From assembly GCA_944393275.1 (NCBI GenBank), contig CALXZQ010000044.1:1-9732 (forward strand): a stretch of DNA of 9,732 nt, read 5' to 3'. Position numbers and translations under genes: made by a program. Every line of letters starts with the position of its first letter. The stretch's first letter is position 1. The stretch is from an uncultured Clostridia bacterium (lineage in GTDB: Bacteria; Bacillota; Clostridia; TANB77; CAG-508). Shown one piece after another: positions 1 to 6,792 of the stretch. The notes beneath the pieces were generated by a model. It was not told where the DNA came from. It saw only the letters and a list, made by a program, of their open reading frames with translations, and searched no databases.

Positions 1-15
1 AATATTATTTGTTAA

Positions 16-1170
16 TTACATTGCTTGTCTATATAATTCTATAAAATCTTCTTTTGATACTTCTCTTGGATTTCCTGGTTTACAAGGGTCTTGCATTGCC
101 TTTTCTGCAAGCATTTCAAAATCTTCTTCCTTTAGGCCATAATCTTTTGCTGTTTTAGTAATTCCTACAGCTTTTGATAATTCTGTTATTTTCCATACGA
201 ATGTATTTATTATATCTTGCTTAGATAAATCTTTTGCATCTTCTCTTCCTATATGCATTAATATTTCTCTAAATCTTTCCCAAGCTACTTCTCCATTAAA
301 TCTCATAACTGTTGGAAGTAATATTGCGTTTGCTATACCATGTGGTGTATCATATACAGCACCTAATTGATGTGCCATAGAATGTACAATTCCTAAACCG
401 ACATTAGAGAATCCCATTCCTGCTATATATTGTGCAAGTCCCATCATTTCAATTGCATTCTCATCCTTTTCATTTACCGCTGCTGGTAGGAACATAAATA
501 TTAGCTCTATTGCCTTCATGTGGAACATATCACTCATTGTATTATGTCCTTTTGTTATATAGCCTTCAATAGCATGTGTTAGTGCATCCATTCCTGTAGC
601 TGCTGCTAATCCCTTTGGCATTGACGCCATTAATTCTGAATCAATAATTGCAAGTATTGGAATATCATTAGGATCCACACAAACCATTTTTATTTGTCTT
701 TCTTCATCTGTTATAACATAGTTTATTGTAACTTCTGCCGCTGTCCCCGCAGTTGTTGGAAGTGCTATTAATGGCATACCTCTATTAATTGTATTTGATT
801 CTCCATTTAGAGATTTGATATCTGCTCTATCTGGATTAGTAATTACAATTGAAATACCTTTAGCTGTGTCTATACTAGAACCTCCTCCTACTGCAACAAT
901 AACATCTGCTCCTGATTTTTTACACGCTTCAACACCATCTGTTACATTTTTAATTGTTGGGTTTGGTTTTATTTCTGAATATAACTCATAACCTATATCT
1001 GCTCTTTTTAGGACTTCTTCTACTTTAGCTGTTACACCTGCTTCTATAAGTGACTTATCACTTACTAGAAATACTTTGCTAAATCCTCTTTTCTTAATTT
1101 CACCAGCAAGTTCCTCTCTTGCTCCTTTTCCAAAATATGATGTTTCATTTAAAACAAATCTCATAGACAT
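16..1170 (-). CDS. fucO: Iron-containing alcohol dehydrogenase, lactaldehyde reductase (FucO) type
   Basis: A 384-residue group III iron-dependent alcohol dehydrogenase, complete. It resembles E. coli FucO along its whole length: the LNET start region, the nucleotide-binding GGGSSID at 95-101, PTTAGTAAEVTINYVITDEE near 138-157, and the metal ligands D195, H199, H263 and H277, which fall in the same places as the FucO iron ligands. FucO reversibly reduces lactaldehyde to 1,2-propanediol with NADH, and homologues also act on other short aldehydes and diols, so the exact substrate is inferred. ATG at 1170 is preferred because AAAGGAGG (1178-1185) lies 7 bases upstream; the next Met, two codons in, is too far from it. 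No fucose or rhamnose catabolic gene is in the window. It follows the peptidase-E-like gene by 83 bases, so it could be read with it or from its own weak -10. Confidence 0.93.
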   Translation of the reverse strand: MSMRFVLNETSYFGKGAREELAGEIKKRGFSKVFLVSDKSLIEAGVTAKVEEVLKRADIGYELYSEIKPNPTIKNVTDGVEACKKSGADVIVAVGGGSSIDTAKGISIVITNPDRADIKSLNGESNTINRGMPLIALPTTAGTAAEVTINYVITDEERQIKMVCVDPNDIPILAIIDSELMASMPKGLAAATGMDALTHAIEGYITKGHNTMSDMFHMKAIELIFMFLPAAVNEKDENAIEMMGLAQYIAGMGFSNVGLGIVHSMAHQLGAVYDTPHGIANAILLPTVMRFNGEVAWERFREILMHIGREDAKDLSKQDIINTFVWKITELSKAVGITKTAKDYGLKEEDFEMLAEKAMQDPCKPGNPREVSKEDFIELYRQAM

Positions 1171-1202
1171 ATTTTTTCCTCCTTTGTATTTTTACTTAAA
1201 TT

Positions 1203-1208
1203 ATTATA
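1203..1208 (-). promoter_or_regulatory. Possible -10 element upstream of the FucO-like gene
   Basis: On the minus strand the perfect hexamer TATAAT lies about 33 bases before the start codon of the alcohol dehydrogenase. No convincing -35 hexamer is found 15-19 bases upstream, and the whole gap is AT-rich, so a chance match is quite possible. If it is not used, the gene would be transcribed from the peptidase-E-like gene upstream, since no clear terminator separates the two. Confidence 0.3.
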
Positions 1209-1253
1209 TACTAAAAATTTTAAAAAACATATATTTTTTTATAAAATTTATAC

Positions 1254-1874
1254 TTAAATATTTTCTATTATCACATCTCCATCTGATAGTGTCTTATATT
1301 TAATATTTTTATCATTGCAATATTTAACAGATTTATCTATTAATTCTGTTTCAGGATGATTTGATTTGTAGTGTGGTAAGGGCAAATAATCTATTAACGA
1401 AATCCCGTCATATATAACATCATCATCATTATATGGATTTACTGGTTCATCTACTAATTGTAATCCATCCATATTAGGTGCTAGTACGCAAATCCCTGCA
1501 CTATATCCTACATAAAGATAATCTTCTTTATTTTTAATATTTTTTAAAAATGTATCAAATCCACTTAATTGCATTGCTTTTCTTAATACAAATGAATTTC
1601 CTCCTATTACATAAAATGCCTTATATTCTTTTAAATCCTCTACTAGCTTATCATATTTTCCAAAATAATCTTTTAGAGATATTATACTTACATCAAATCC
1701 TATTTCTTTTAATTGTTCGGAATCTTTATTAATTCCTGACATTTTTCTTTCTCCATCTTCGTATATATCACGAGAATTTGGTATTAATGCTATTTTATTC
1801 CCATTCACATCTATCCATTTTTTTAACTCTCCTTCTTTATCGCCTAATTTATATGATGATAAATATAACTTCAT
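1254..1874 (-). CDS. Peptidase E-like protein (family S51, class I glutamine amidotransferase-like fold)
   Basis: A 206-residue protein with the S51 hallmarks. The nucleophile elbow GYSAG is at 123-127 with Ser125, IGGNSF is at 90-95, and PHYKSNHPE at 167-175 supplies the likely catalytic histidine (His168, by analogy with other S51 proteins). The C-terminal LSDGDVII stretch is also typical. Family members include the Asp-X dipeptidase PepE and the cyanophycinases; length (PepE is about 230 residues) and motifs favour a PepE-like cytoplasmic dipeptidase, but the substrate is not shown by sequence. No signal peptide is present. The ATG at 1874 has AGGAGG (1881-1886) six bases upstream. The gene lies downstream of the rubrerythrin terminator, so it probably starts a new transcript. 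Confidence 0.85.
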   Translation of the reverse strand: MKLYLSSYKLGDKEGELKKWIDVNGNKIALIPNSRDIYEDGERKMSGINKDSEQLKEIGFDVSIISLKDYFGKYDKLVEDLKEYKAFYVIGGNSFVLRKAMQLSGFDTFLKNIKNKEDYLYVGYSAGICVLAPNMDGLQLVDEPVNPYNDDDVIYDGISLIDYLPLPHYKSNHPETELIDKSVKYCNDKNIKYKTLSDGDVIIENI

Positions 1875-1903
1875 ATCCTACCTCCTATTGTTTGATTTCA
1901 TTA

Positions 1904-1931
1904 AGTATAATATATCAGATATAAAAAACAA
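1904..1931 (-). promoter_or_regulatory. Probable promoter of the peptidase E-like gene
   Basis: On the minus strand TTGTTT (1926-1931) is followed after 16 bases by TATACT (1904-1909). The -10 is a 5/6 match to consensus and the -35 only 3/6. The -35 lies in the 3' end of the upstream rubrerythrin terminator hairpin, so terminator and promoter share bases. This is prediction only. Confidence 0.4.
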
Positions 1932-1953
1932 GGTACATCATATGCACCTTGTT
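1921..1953 (-). terminator. Rho-independent terminator after rubrerythrin
   Basis: Read on the minus strand, the arm AACAAGGTGCA (1943-1953) pairs with TGTACCTTGTT (1927-1937) over 11 base pairs with one G-U wobble, around a five-base loop. It is followed directly by a run of T. It lies a few bases past the rubrerythrin stop codon and is the clearest terminator in the window. Confidence 0.9.
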
Positions 1954-1961
1954 CTTATTTA

Positions 1962-2501
1962 TTAATAGTTTTCTGCTTTTATTTCAAAGTAAGCTTGTGG
2001 ATGGTTGCAAACTGGGCATATTCCAGGAGCTTCTTTACCAATTACTATATGTCCACAGTTTCTACATTTCCAAATTTTCTCTCCATCTTTTGAGAACACT
2101 AATCCACCTTCTACATTTTCTAATAATTTTCTATATCTTGCTTCATGTTCTTTTTCTATTTTTCCTACTTCTTCAAATAAATAAGCTATTTTATCGAATC
2201 CTTCTTCTTTTGCTTCTTTTGCCATTCTATCATACATATCTGTCCATTCAAAGTTTTCTCCATCTGCTGCATCTTTTAAGTTAACAGTTGTTGTTGGGAT
2301 ATCTCCATCATGTAATAGTTTAAACCATAATTTTGCATGTTCTTTTTCATTTTCCGCTGTTTCTATAAATAAACTTGCTATTTGTTCATATCCTTCTTTT
2401 TTTGCTTTGCTTGCATAATATGTATACTTGTTTCTTGCTTGTGATTCTCCTGCAAATGCTGCCATTAAATTAGCTTCTGTCTTTGATCCTTTTAATTCCA
2501 T
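1962..2501 (-). CDS. rbr: Rubrerythrin
   Basis: A 179-residue rubrerythrin of classical layout. The N-terminal four-helix diiron domain (about 1-135) has Glu19 in AGES, E52/H55 in a first ExxH, E96/E99, and E116/H119 in a second ExxH. The C-terminal rubredoxin-like domain has C146xxC149 and C162xxC165 to bind one iron. In anaerobes rubrerythrin reduces hydrogen peroxide to water in the cytoplasm with electrons from rubredoxin or NADH-dependent carriers. The gene starts two bases after the perR stop and is followed by a strong terminator, so perR-rbr is a two-gene unit. Co-transcription with a peroxide sensor implies peroxide-inducible expression, which is inferred. The start is fixed by GGGAGG (2510-2515), which lies inside the last codons of perR. 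Confidence 0.97.
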   Translation of the reverse strand: MELKGSKTEANLMAAFAGESQARNKYTYYASKAKKEGYEQIASLFIETAENEKEHAKLWFKLLHDGDIPTTTVNLKDAADGENFEWTDMYDRMAKEAKEEGFDKIAYLFEEVGKIEKEHEARYRKLLENVEGGLVFSKDGEKIWKCRNCGHIVIGKEAPGICPVCNHPQAYFEIKAENY

Positions 2502-2503
2502 TT

Positions 2504-2881
2504 TTAATTCCTCCCTTTAATACATTCATTACATATTCCAGAAAAAGTTATATCTACATTGTTTATTTGAAAATCAGATAATTCTTTATCATCATACAAA
2601 TACTCCGCATTGTATACATCAAATATCTTTCCACAGTTATCACATATAAAATGATTGTGTTTTTCTTGTTCTTTTCTATCATAATGGTCTACCCCTGATT
2701 TTGTTTTTATTCTTACTATTTGATGATTATCTGCTAGATTATTAAGTATGCGATATACCGTTCCTAAGCTAATATTATCAATTTCTTTTCTAGCTTCTGT
2801 ATATACCTCTTGGGCCGTCAAGTGATTATAACTGCTAGATATAATTTTAAATATCAACTCCTTTTGTTTTGTGTTTCTCAT
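2504..2881 (-). CDS. perR: Fur-family peroxide-sensing repressor, PerR type
   Basis: A 125-residue Fur-family regulator. An N-terminal winged helix (about 1-70, with SLGTVYRILNNL as the recognition region) is followed by the dimerisation and metal domain. Two CxxC pairs (C80/C83 and C117/C120) form the structural zinc site. Candidate regulatory ligands are H20, D68, H75, H77 and D88. D88 follows CGKIF and aligns with Asp104 of B. subtilis PerR, the position that is Glu in iron-sensing Fur; together with the neighbouring rubrerythrin gene this favours PerR over Fur or Zur. D68 aligns only if a one-residue gap is allowed. PerR represses peroxide-defence genes until metal-catalysed histidine oxidation releases it from DNA. 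The ATG has AAGGAGAA just upstream. Transcription starts from a good promoter between fbp and this gene. Confidence 0.9.
   Translation of the reverse strand: MRNTKQKELIFKIISSSYNHLTAQEVYTEARKEIDNISLGTVYRILNNLADNHQIVRIKTKSGVDHYDRKEQEKHNHFICDNCGKIFDVYNAEYLYDDKELSDFQINNVDITFSGICNECIKGRN
2510..2515 (-). promoter_or_regulatory. Rubrerythrin ribosome binding site inside the end of perR
   Basis: GGGAGG on the minus strand is the Shine-Dalgarno site of rbr. It consists of the Gly and Arg codons near the end of perR, followed by AAT and the TAA stop. Ribosomes finishing perR therefore cover the rbr start site, which suggests translational coupling. Confidence 0.8.
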
Positions 2882-2914
2882 AACTTCTCCTTATCAGTAA
2901 CGATTACTATTTGT

Positions 2915-2943
2915 TTTATATCATTATTATTAAAAAAAATCAA
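2915..2943 (-). promoter_or_regulatory. perR-rbr promoter with PerR-box-like operator
   Basis: On the minus strand TTGATT (2938-2943) and TATAAA (2915-2920) are separated by exactly 17 bases, and TGA precedes the -10, giving an extended -10 element. The 15 bases TAATAATGATATAAA (2915-2929) match 10 of 14 defined positions of the B. subtilis PerR box TTATAATNATTATAA and overlap the -10, as expected for an autorepressor. In such AT-rich DNA the box match is suggestive only; the promoter is more secure than the operator. Confidence 0.6.
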
Positions 2944-2947
2944 TAGT

Positions 2948-2974
2948 AAAAAGAGAATTTTAAAAATTCTCTTT
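2948..2974 (-). terminator. Terminator hairpin overlapping the fbp stop codon
   Basis: Minus-strand AAAGAGAATTTT (2963-2974) is perfectly inverted at 2950-2961. This makes a stem of about 10 base pairs with a five-base loop, followed by a short T run (CTCTTTTT). The fbp TAA stop (2960-2962) lies in the loop, so the last fbp codons form the first arm. The stem has few G-C pairs and the T run is short, so efficiency may be modest. Confidence 0.6.
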
Positions 2975-4924
2975 AATTTTTCCTTCTTTATATGCATTTA
3001 ACAAAAGTTTTAAATCGTTTATCTCTTCTTGTATTTCTTTTCCTATATCTGTAGAAGCAACATTTTTTCTTTCTGTTTCTTTAGCATTTACCATTATATC
3101 ATATTTTATATCTTTCTCTTCTCTAATGGCAACATCTTTAGAATCAAATGGTTCATTTGCAGATAAAAGTAATCCATAAGAATTGTATGTTAGAGTATAT
3201 CCTGCTCTACCAGTTTGAGCTCTATAGCTTTTAGCAAAACCTCCATCTATTACTAATAGTTTTCCATTTGCTCTAATTGGGCTTTCTCCGTCTTTTTCTT
3301 TTACTGGTATGTGACCATTTATAATATGAGAATTTTTACAATCTAATCCGAATTCTTTTAAGAGCTTGTCACAAATTTCTTCTTGTCCGCTTAGTCTATA
3401 ATATGGATTTTTCTTTTCTTTGTGTGTCTCTTTTTCATCTAAAAAGTATCTTTCAAATGTTGCTGCTTTGTCTTTTCCAAATAATGGAGATTTTGGTCCA
3501 CACCATAGATACCACATATAGTCATTAATCTCTTTATTTGCATCTAATTCATCTTTTTCAATGTAAGCCTTCCTTATCACTTTATCTATATAGTCTAAAT
3601 AATTTTTTCCTGATAGTTTCTTTCCTAATATATTTACTTCTGAGAATTCTCCATTTTCCTCAAGTGGAACACATCCATGGAATAGTAAATTAGAATTAAA
3701 GCATTTATAAATTGAGGACTTTGAATATATAAATGATATATGTTTATTTAAAGTCTCACTATTTTTAAAAGACTCTTGCAATCTATTTATTATCTCTTCT
3801 TCTTCCTTTGTTAATGCATATGGATTATCAGGATCAATTGTTGGAAAGTTAGTATCATTTAATTTATATGTCTCTCTTCCTATTCTAACAGTTCCATTTT
3901 TATAATCTACTTTATCTAATAGTAATCTATCGTCCATTTCATACTCTGGATGTTCCATTATTAGTTGTCCTTCTAACTTAAATTGTATAATAGATATTGC
4001 TTTATGCACTTTTGATATAGATACTTCATCACTTCCAATATATTTATTATAATCATATACTTTTGGTGTAAACTTTTTGCAATCATCATTTTTATATGTT
4101 TCCAATGCAAATGTTGTAAGAGGTCTTATATTTATACCATACCCCTCTTCTAGTGTATCTATATTATCATACCTGCTACATATTCTTACTACATTTGCTA
4201 TACAAGATTTATTTCCACATGCTGCTCCCATCCATAATATATCATGATTTCCTAATTGAATATCTAAACTATGGAATTCCATTAATGTATCTACTACTAA
4301 TTTTGCATTAGAACCTCTGTCAAATATATCACCAATTATATGCAAATGATCTATTGCCATTCTTTTAATTAGTTTTGATATAGCTACAATAAATTCATCT
4401 GCCCTATCTAATTCTATAATTGAATTTATTATCTGTTTGTAATACCTTTCTTTATCTGGACCTGCACCTTGCAAGTTTAGAAGTTCATCTATTATATAGT
4501 CAAAACCTTTTATCATAGCTTTTCTTACTTTAGATCTTGTATACTTAGAACTTACAACTCTTGCTACTTCTATTAATCTATATAATGTAATACTATACCA
4601 TTCATCTAAATTATCTATTTCTTTCTTTATTAGTGCTAATTTCTCCTCAGGATAATATATTAAAGTAGCTAATATACTTCTTTCTCTCTCTGTTATTTGG
4701 TTATTAAATATATCCTCTATCTTATTTTTTATTATTCCTGAACCATTATTTAATATATGTGAGAATGAACCATATTCTCCATGTATATCACTTAAAAATA
4801 ATTCTGTCCCTTTTGGTAGGTTTAATATTGCTTGAAGATTTATTATTTCTTCTGTTACTTGGCTAATATTTTTATATTGTTTACTTAACTGCTTTAAATA
4901 TCTATTTAATTTTACTTCTTCCAT
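2960..4924 (-). CDS. fbp: Fructose-1,6-bisphosphatase, class III
   Basis: A 654-residue protein matching the large class III (B. subtilis Fbp type) enzymes of Firmicutes in length and motifs. It hydrolyses fructose 1,6-bisphosphate to fructose 6-phosphate, the committed step of gluconeogenesis, in the cytoplasm. It has a calcineurin-like metallophosphatase core: SDIHGE (45-50) with D46 and H48, GDIFDRG (198-204), GNHD (225-228), FHG around H416, and NGH (536-538) followed by the conserved IDGGFAKSY region. The spacer between these blocks is typical of class III. AGGAGG eight bases before the ATG at 4924 fixes the start. It is the last gene of a seven-gene minus-strand run, 22 bases after an unknown gene, and ends in a hairpin that contains its stop codon. 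The family is known to be manganese dependent and controlled by metabolites; nothing about that can be read here. Confidence 0.97.
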   Translation of the reverse strand: MEEVKLNRYLKQLSKQYKNISQVTEEIINLQAILNLPKGTELFLSDIHGEYGSFSHILNNGSGIIKNKIEDIFNNQITERERSILATLIYYPEEKLALIKKEIDNLDEWYSITLYRLIEVARVVSSKYTRSKVRKAMIKGFDYIIDELLNLQGAGPDKERYYKQIINSIIELDRADEFIVAISKLIKRMAIDHLHIIGDIFDRGSNAKLVVDTLMEFHSLDIQLGNHDILWMGAACGNKSCIANVVRICSRYDNIDTLEEGYGINIRPLTTFALETYKNDDCKKFTPKVYDYNKYIGSDEVSISKVHKAISIIQFKLEGQLIMEHPEYEMDDRLLLDKVDYKNGTVRIGRETYKLNDTNFPTIDPDNPYALTKEEEEIINRLQESFKNSETLNKHISFIYSKSSIYKCFNSNLLFHGCVPLEENGEFSEVNILGKKLSGKNYLDYIDKVIRKAYIEKDELDANKEINDYMWYLWCGPKSPLFGKDKAATFERYFLDEKETHKEKKNPYYRLSGQEEICDKLLKEFGLDCKNSHIINGHIPVKEKDGESPIRANGKLLVIDGGFAKSYRAQTGRAGYTLTYNSYGLLLSANEPFDSKDVAIREEKDIKYDIMVNAKETERKNVASTDIGKEIQEEINDLKLLLNAYKEGKIKENF

Positions 4925-4946
4925 TTCTATATCCTCCTATATATTT

Positions 4947-5423
4947 CTATTTTTCTTCCTTTATTTTTATAGGGCTTATATATACTTTTGTATCATTAGT
5001 TTCATTCTTCATTCTTTTTAAGATTTTCCCAGATTGAAAATGCCATTTACCATTTGGATTTAATTTTCTACCTTCATTCATATCTTTCACAGTTGCATCT
5101 ACTAATGCTAGCAATTTTTCACTATTTACATCAAAATTTGATATTTGTAGAAATTCAAATAATGGATGATTGGTCTTTTGACAGAATATTAATTTTTTCA
5201 CTTCTGTAGATATTTCATAAATTGCAATTAATTCATCTCTCGACAGTTTTTCTCTTGCTTTATCTTGTGGCTCAATTACCTCATCTAGTGATTTTATAAA
5301 ATATGAACATATTATTTCATTCCAGATATTCATGATTTCTCTTTTCTTGTCATTTGCACTTTCTTTAAGGTTCTCTTTAAAATTATTCATAACATCTATA
5401 TCTCTCCTCATATTTTGTTTCAT
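4947..5423 (-). CDS. Uncharacterised protein in the fbp operon
   Basis: I do not recognise this protein. It has up to 158 residues and is hydrophilic and rich in Lys, Glu and Asn. It has no signal peptide, membrane segment or clear catalytic motif, and is probably mostly helical. Visible stretches are a charged N terminus, LSRDELIAIYEISTEVKKLIF in the middle, and NPNGKWHFQSGKILKRMK near the C terminus. The C-terminal tail is basic and then acidic. The start is uncertain: the first ATG (5423) has only a poor purine stretch upstream, whereas AGGAG at 5404-5408 lies 13 bases before an in-frame ATG at 5390, which would give 147 residues. It lies between a permuted papain-like hydrolase (20-base gap) and fbp (22-base gap), so it is almost surely co-transcribed with both. 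That it is a real gene is supported by its length, packing and strand. Confidence 0.75.
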   Translation of the reverse strand: MKQNMRRDIDVMNNFKENLKESANDKKREIMNIWNEIICSYFIKSLDEVIEPQDKAREKLSRDELIAIYEISTEVKKLIFCQKTNHPLFEFLQISNFDVNSEKLLALVDATVKDMNEGRKLNPNGKWHFQSGKILKRMKNETNDTKVYISPIKIKEEK

Positions 5424-5443
5424 TGTTTCTTTATAATATTATG

Positions 5444-5965
5444 CTATTCATAAAATTCTCTTAGTTTCCCTTGATATACTAATTTCAAATTAGGTATTGT
5501 TGTTAAATCATTTGGTTTTATTACTTCTGGTAAATTGTTTACTATATTTTCTTTTTCCAGGATATATTTAATAAATTCTGCACAATAAAAATAATTTTCT
5601 CTTTTAAAAGTTTTATTAAATGCTGCCCATATTATTCCTAGCATGTTAAATCTATATCTTTGTCGATTTTTATAGAACATGTTAATTTCTTCTGCTAATT
5701 TATGATATTGTTCATCTGTAATTCTAAATGCAAATATAATTGCTTCTGCATTCTTAAACCTCTTAAACATTCCATACTTTGTACTTTCTTCTACAAATCC
5801 CCCTATAAATGGGTTATATGGATATTTCCTTCCAAAAGAATACATCCTGTTTGCATTAATATCTAAAGAAACTGAAACATGACTATATTGCATTCTTGTA
5901 TATAATTTTATCAGTCTTGATAAGATTGTTCCTGTATGACTTAATATGATATAAATTTCTTTCAT
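5444..5965 (-). CDS. Permuted papain-like hydrolase, YiiX/NlpC-P60 superfamily
   Basis: A 173-residue protein with the circularly permuted NlpC/P60 order, in which histidine precedes cysteine. YSHVSVSLD carries His29 and YCAEFIKYIL carries Cys128, the expected catalytic pair. SFGRKYPYNPFIGGF at about 43-57 follows the histidine strand. No signal peptide or membrane segment is seen, so the protein is predicted to be cytoplasmic. Members of this superfamily are cysteine hydrolases or acyltransferases acting on amide or ester bonds (peptides or lipids); the substrate here is unknown. The Shine-Dalgarno site AGGAG follows the stop codon of the upstream nitrilase-family gene, 16 bases separating the two genes. 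Family membership is fairly sure and enzymatic function is inferred. Confidence 0.78.
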   Translation of the reverse strand: MKEIYIILSHTGTILSRLIKLYTRMQYSHVSVSLDINANRMYSFGRKYPYNPFIGGFVEESTKYGMFKRFKNAEAIIFAFRITDEQYHKLAEEINMFYKNRQRYRFNMLGIIWAAFNKTFKRENYFYCAEFIKYILEKENIVNNLPEVIKPNDLTTIPNLKLVYQGKLREFYE

Positions 5966-5981
5966 TTGTTTTTTGACTCCT

Positions 5982-6746
5982 TTATTTCATTTGTTCTAAT
6001 GCTGGAAATTCTTTTCTATAATTCAATAGTTTATCTATATCTAACTCAGCTGAAATAACTCCTTCTTCTTTATCTAATCTAGTAATCACCTCTCCTGTAT
6101 ATGAAATTATTTTTGTATCTCCACATAAAGACCTACCTGTTTGATTACAAGCACAAAAATATATTTGATTTTCTATTGCTCTAGCTTCAGGAAGTATACT
6201 CCATGTTATCTTACCTGTTTCAGTTCTAAAATGTGCTGGTAAAAATACTATTTTTACACCCTGTTTTGTTAGTTCTCTAAAATACTCAGGAAATCTTAAG
6301 TCATAACATATTCCTATTCCCACTTTAATTCCGTCTAATATAGCTATCCCAAGAGTGCTCCCAGGTATTGTATCATCAAATTCGCTAAATTTGAAATGAC
6401 TCCTATTCACTGTATACATATATTTTTTATCATATTTACCTACTATGTTACCATTTCTATCTATTATAAAACAAGTATTAGTAGTTTTATTAGTTCCACT
6501 ACTTTTAAGAGCTACACTTCCTAATATTAGATTTACATTATGCATTTTAGCAAAATTTTGATATTCATCTATTTCTGAATATTCTACTTTTCCTCCATAA
6601 AAATCCTTTCCCCAAGACAAAAACAATTCTGATATACATATAACATCAGGTAATTCTTCTGTAGCTTGTTTTAATAATTTAAATGCTTTGGCTTTATTTT
6701 CTATTTTATTTCCATTAGATTCCATTTGTATTAATGTAACTTTCAT
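5982..6746 (-). CDS. Carbon-nitrogen hydrolase (nitrilase superfamily amidase)
   Basis: A 254-residue single-domain nitrilase-superfamily protein with the full Glu-Lys-Cys triad. Glu40 is in ICISELF, Lys107 in GKYDKKYM, and Cys147 in GIGICYDLRFPE, which is the most diagnostic block. Such enzymes hydrolyse omega-amides, nitriles or deaminated metabolite amides. The size and the CYDLRFPE block are shared with omega-amidase and deaminated-glutathione amidase (Nit1/YafV-like) enzymes, so a clean-up role is possible, but the substrate cannot be read from sequence. The upstream Shine-Dalgarno site is weak (GAAGTGAT region), and the 46-base gap before it is the longest in this operon. The protein lacks a signal peptide and is expected in the cytoplasm. 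Confidence 0.92.
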   Translation of the reverse strand: MKVTLIQMESNGNKIENKAKAFKLLKQATEELPDVICISELFLSWGKDFYGGKVEYSEIDEYQNFAKMHNVNLILGSVALKSSGTNKTTNTCFIIDRNGNIVGKYDKKYMYTVNRSHFKFSEFDDTIPGSTLGIAILDGIKVGIGICYDLRFPEYFRELTKQGVKIVFLPAHFRTETGKITWSILPEARAIENQIYFCACNQTGRSLCGDTKIISYTGEVITRLDKEEGVISAELDIDKLLNYRKEFPALEQMK

Positions 6747-6792
6747 ATTCTATCACTTCTTTCTAAATTATTAAGCCGCTTCTTGTCTCATC

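Noticed and set aside
1076..1303. A short plus-strand open frame with membrane-like sequence between the dehydrogenase and peptidase genes
   Set aside because: It overlaps both real genes and the AT-rich gap, has no ribosome site, and its Ile/Phe/Tyr composition is explained by poly-A/T sequence.
1949..2284. A plus-strand open frame rich in Leu and Phe across rubrerythrin
   Set aside because: It lies wholly antisense to a textbook rubrerythrin and reads through the terminator hairpin; the leucine runs mirror Glu and Lys codons of the real gene.
2896..2908. A 13-base inverted repeat AGTAA-CGA-TTACT in the perR leader
   Set aside because: The arms are only five bases and the repeat matches no operator I know; with one repeat of this size in AT-rich DNA, chance is a sufficient explanation.
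6747..6792. The AAGC-C-GCTT mini-palindrome in the gap before the nitrilase-family gene as a possible terminator
   Set aside because: The arms are four bases with a one-base centre and no T run follows, so it would not form a working terminator.
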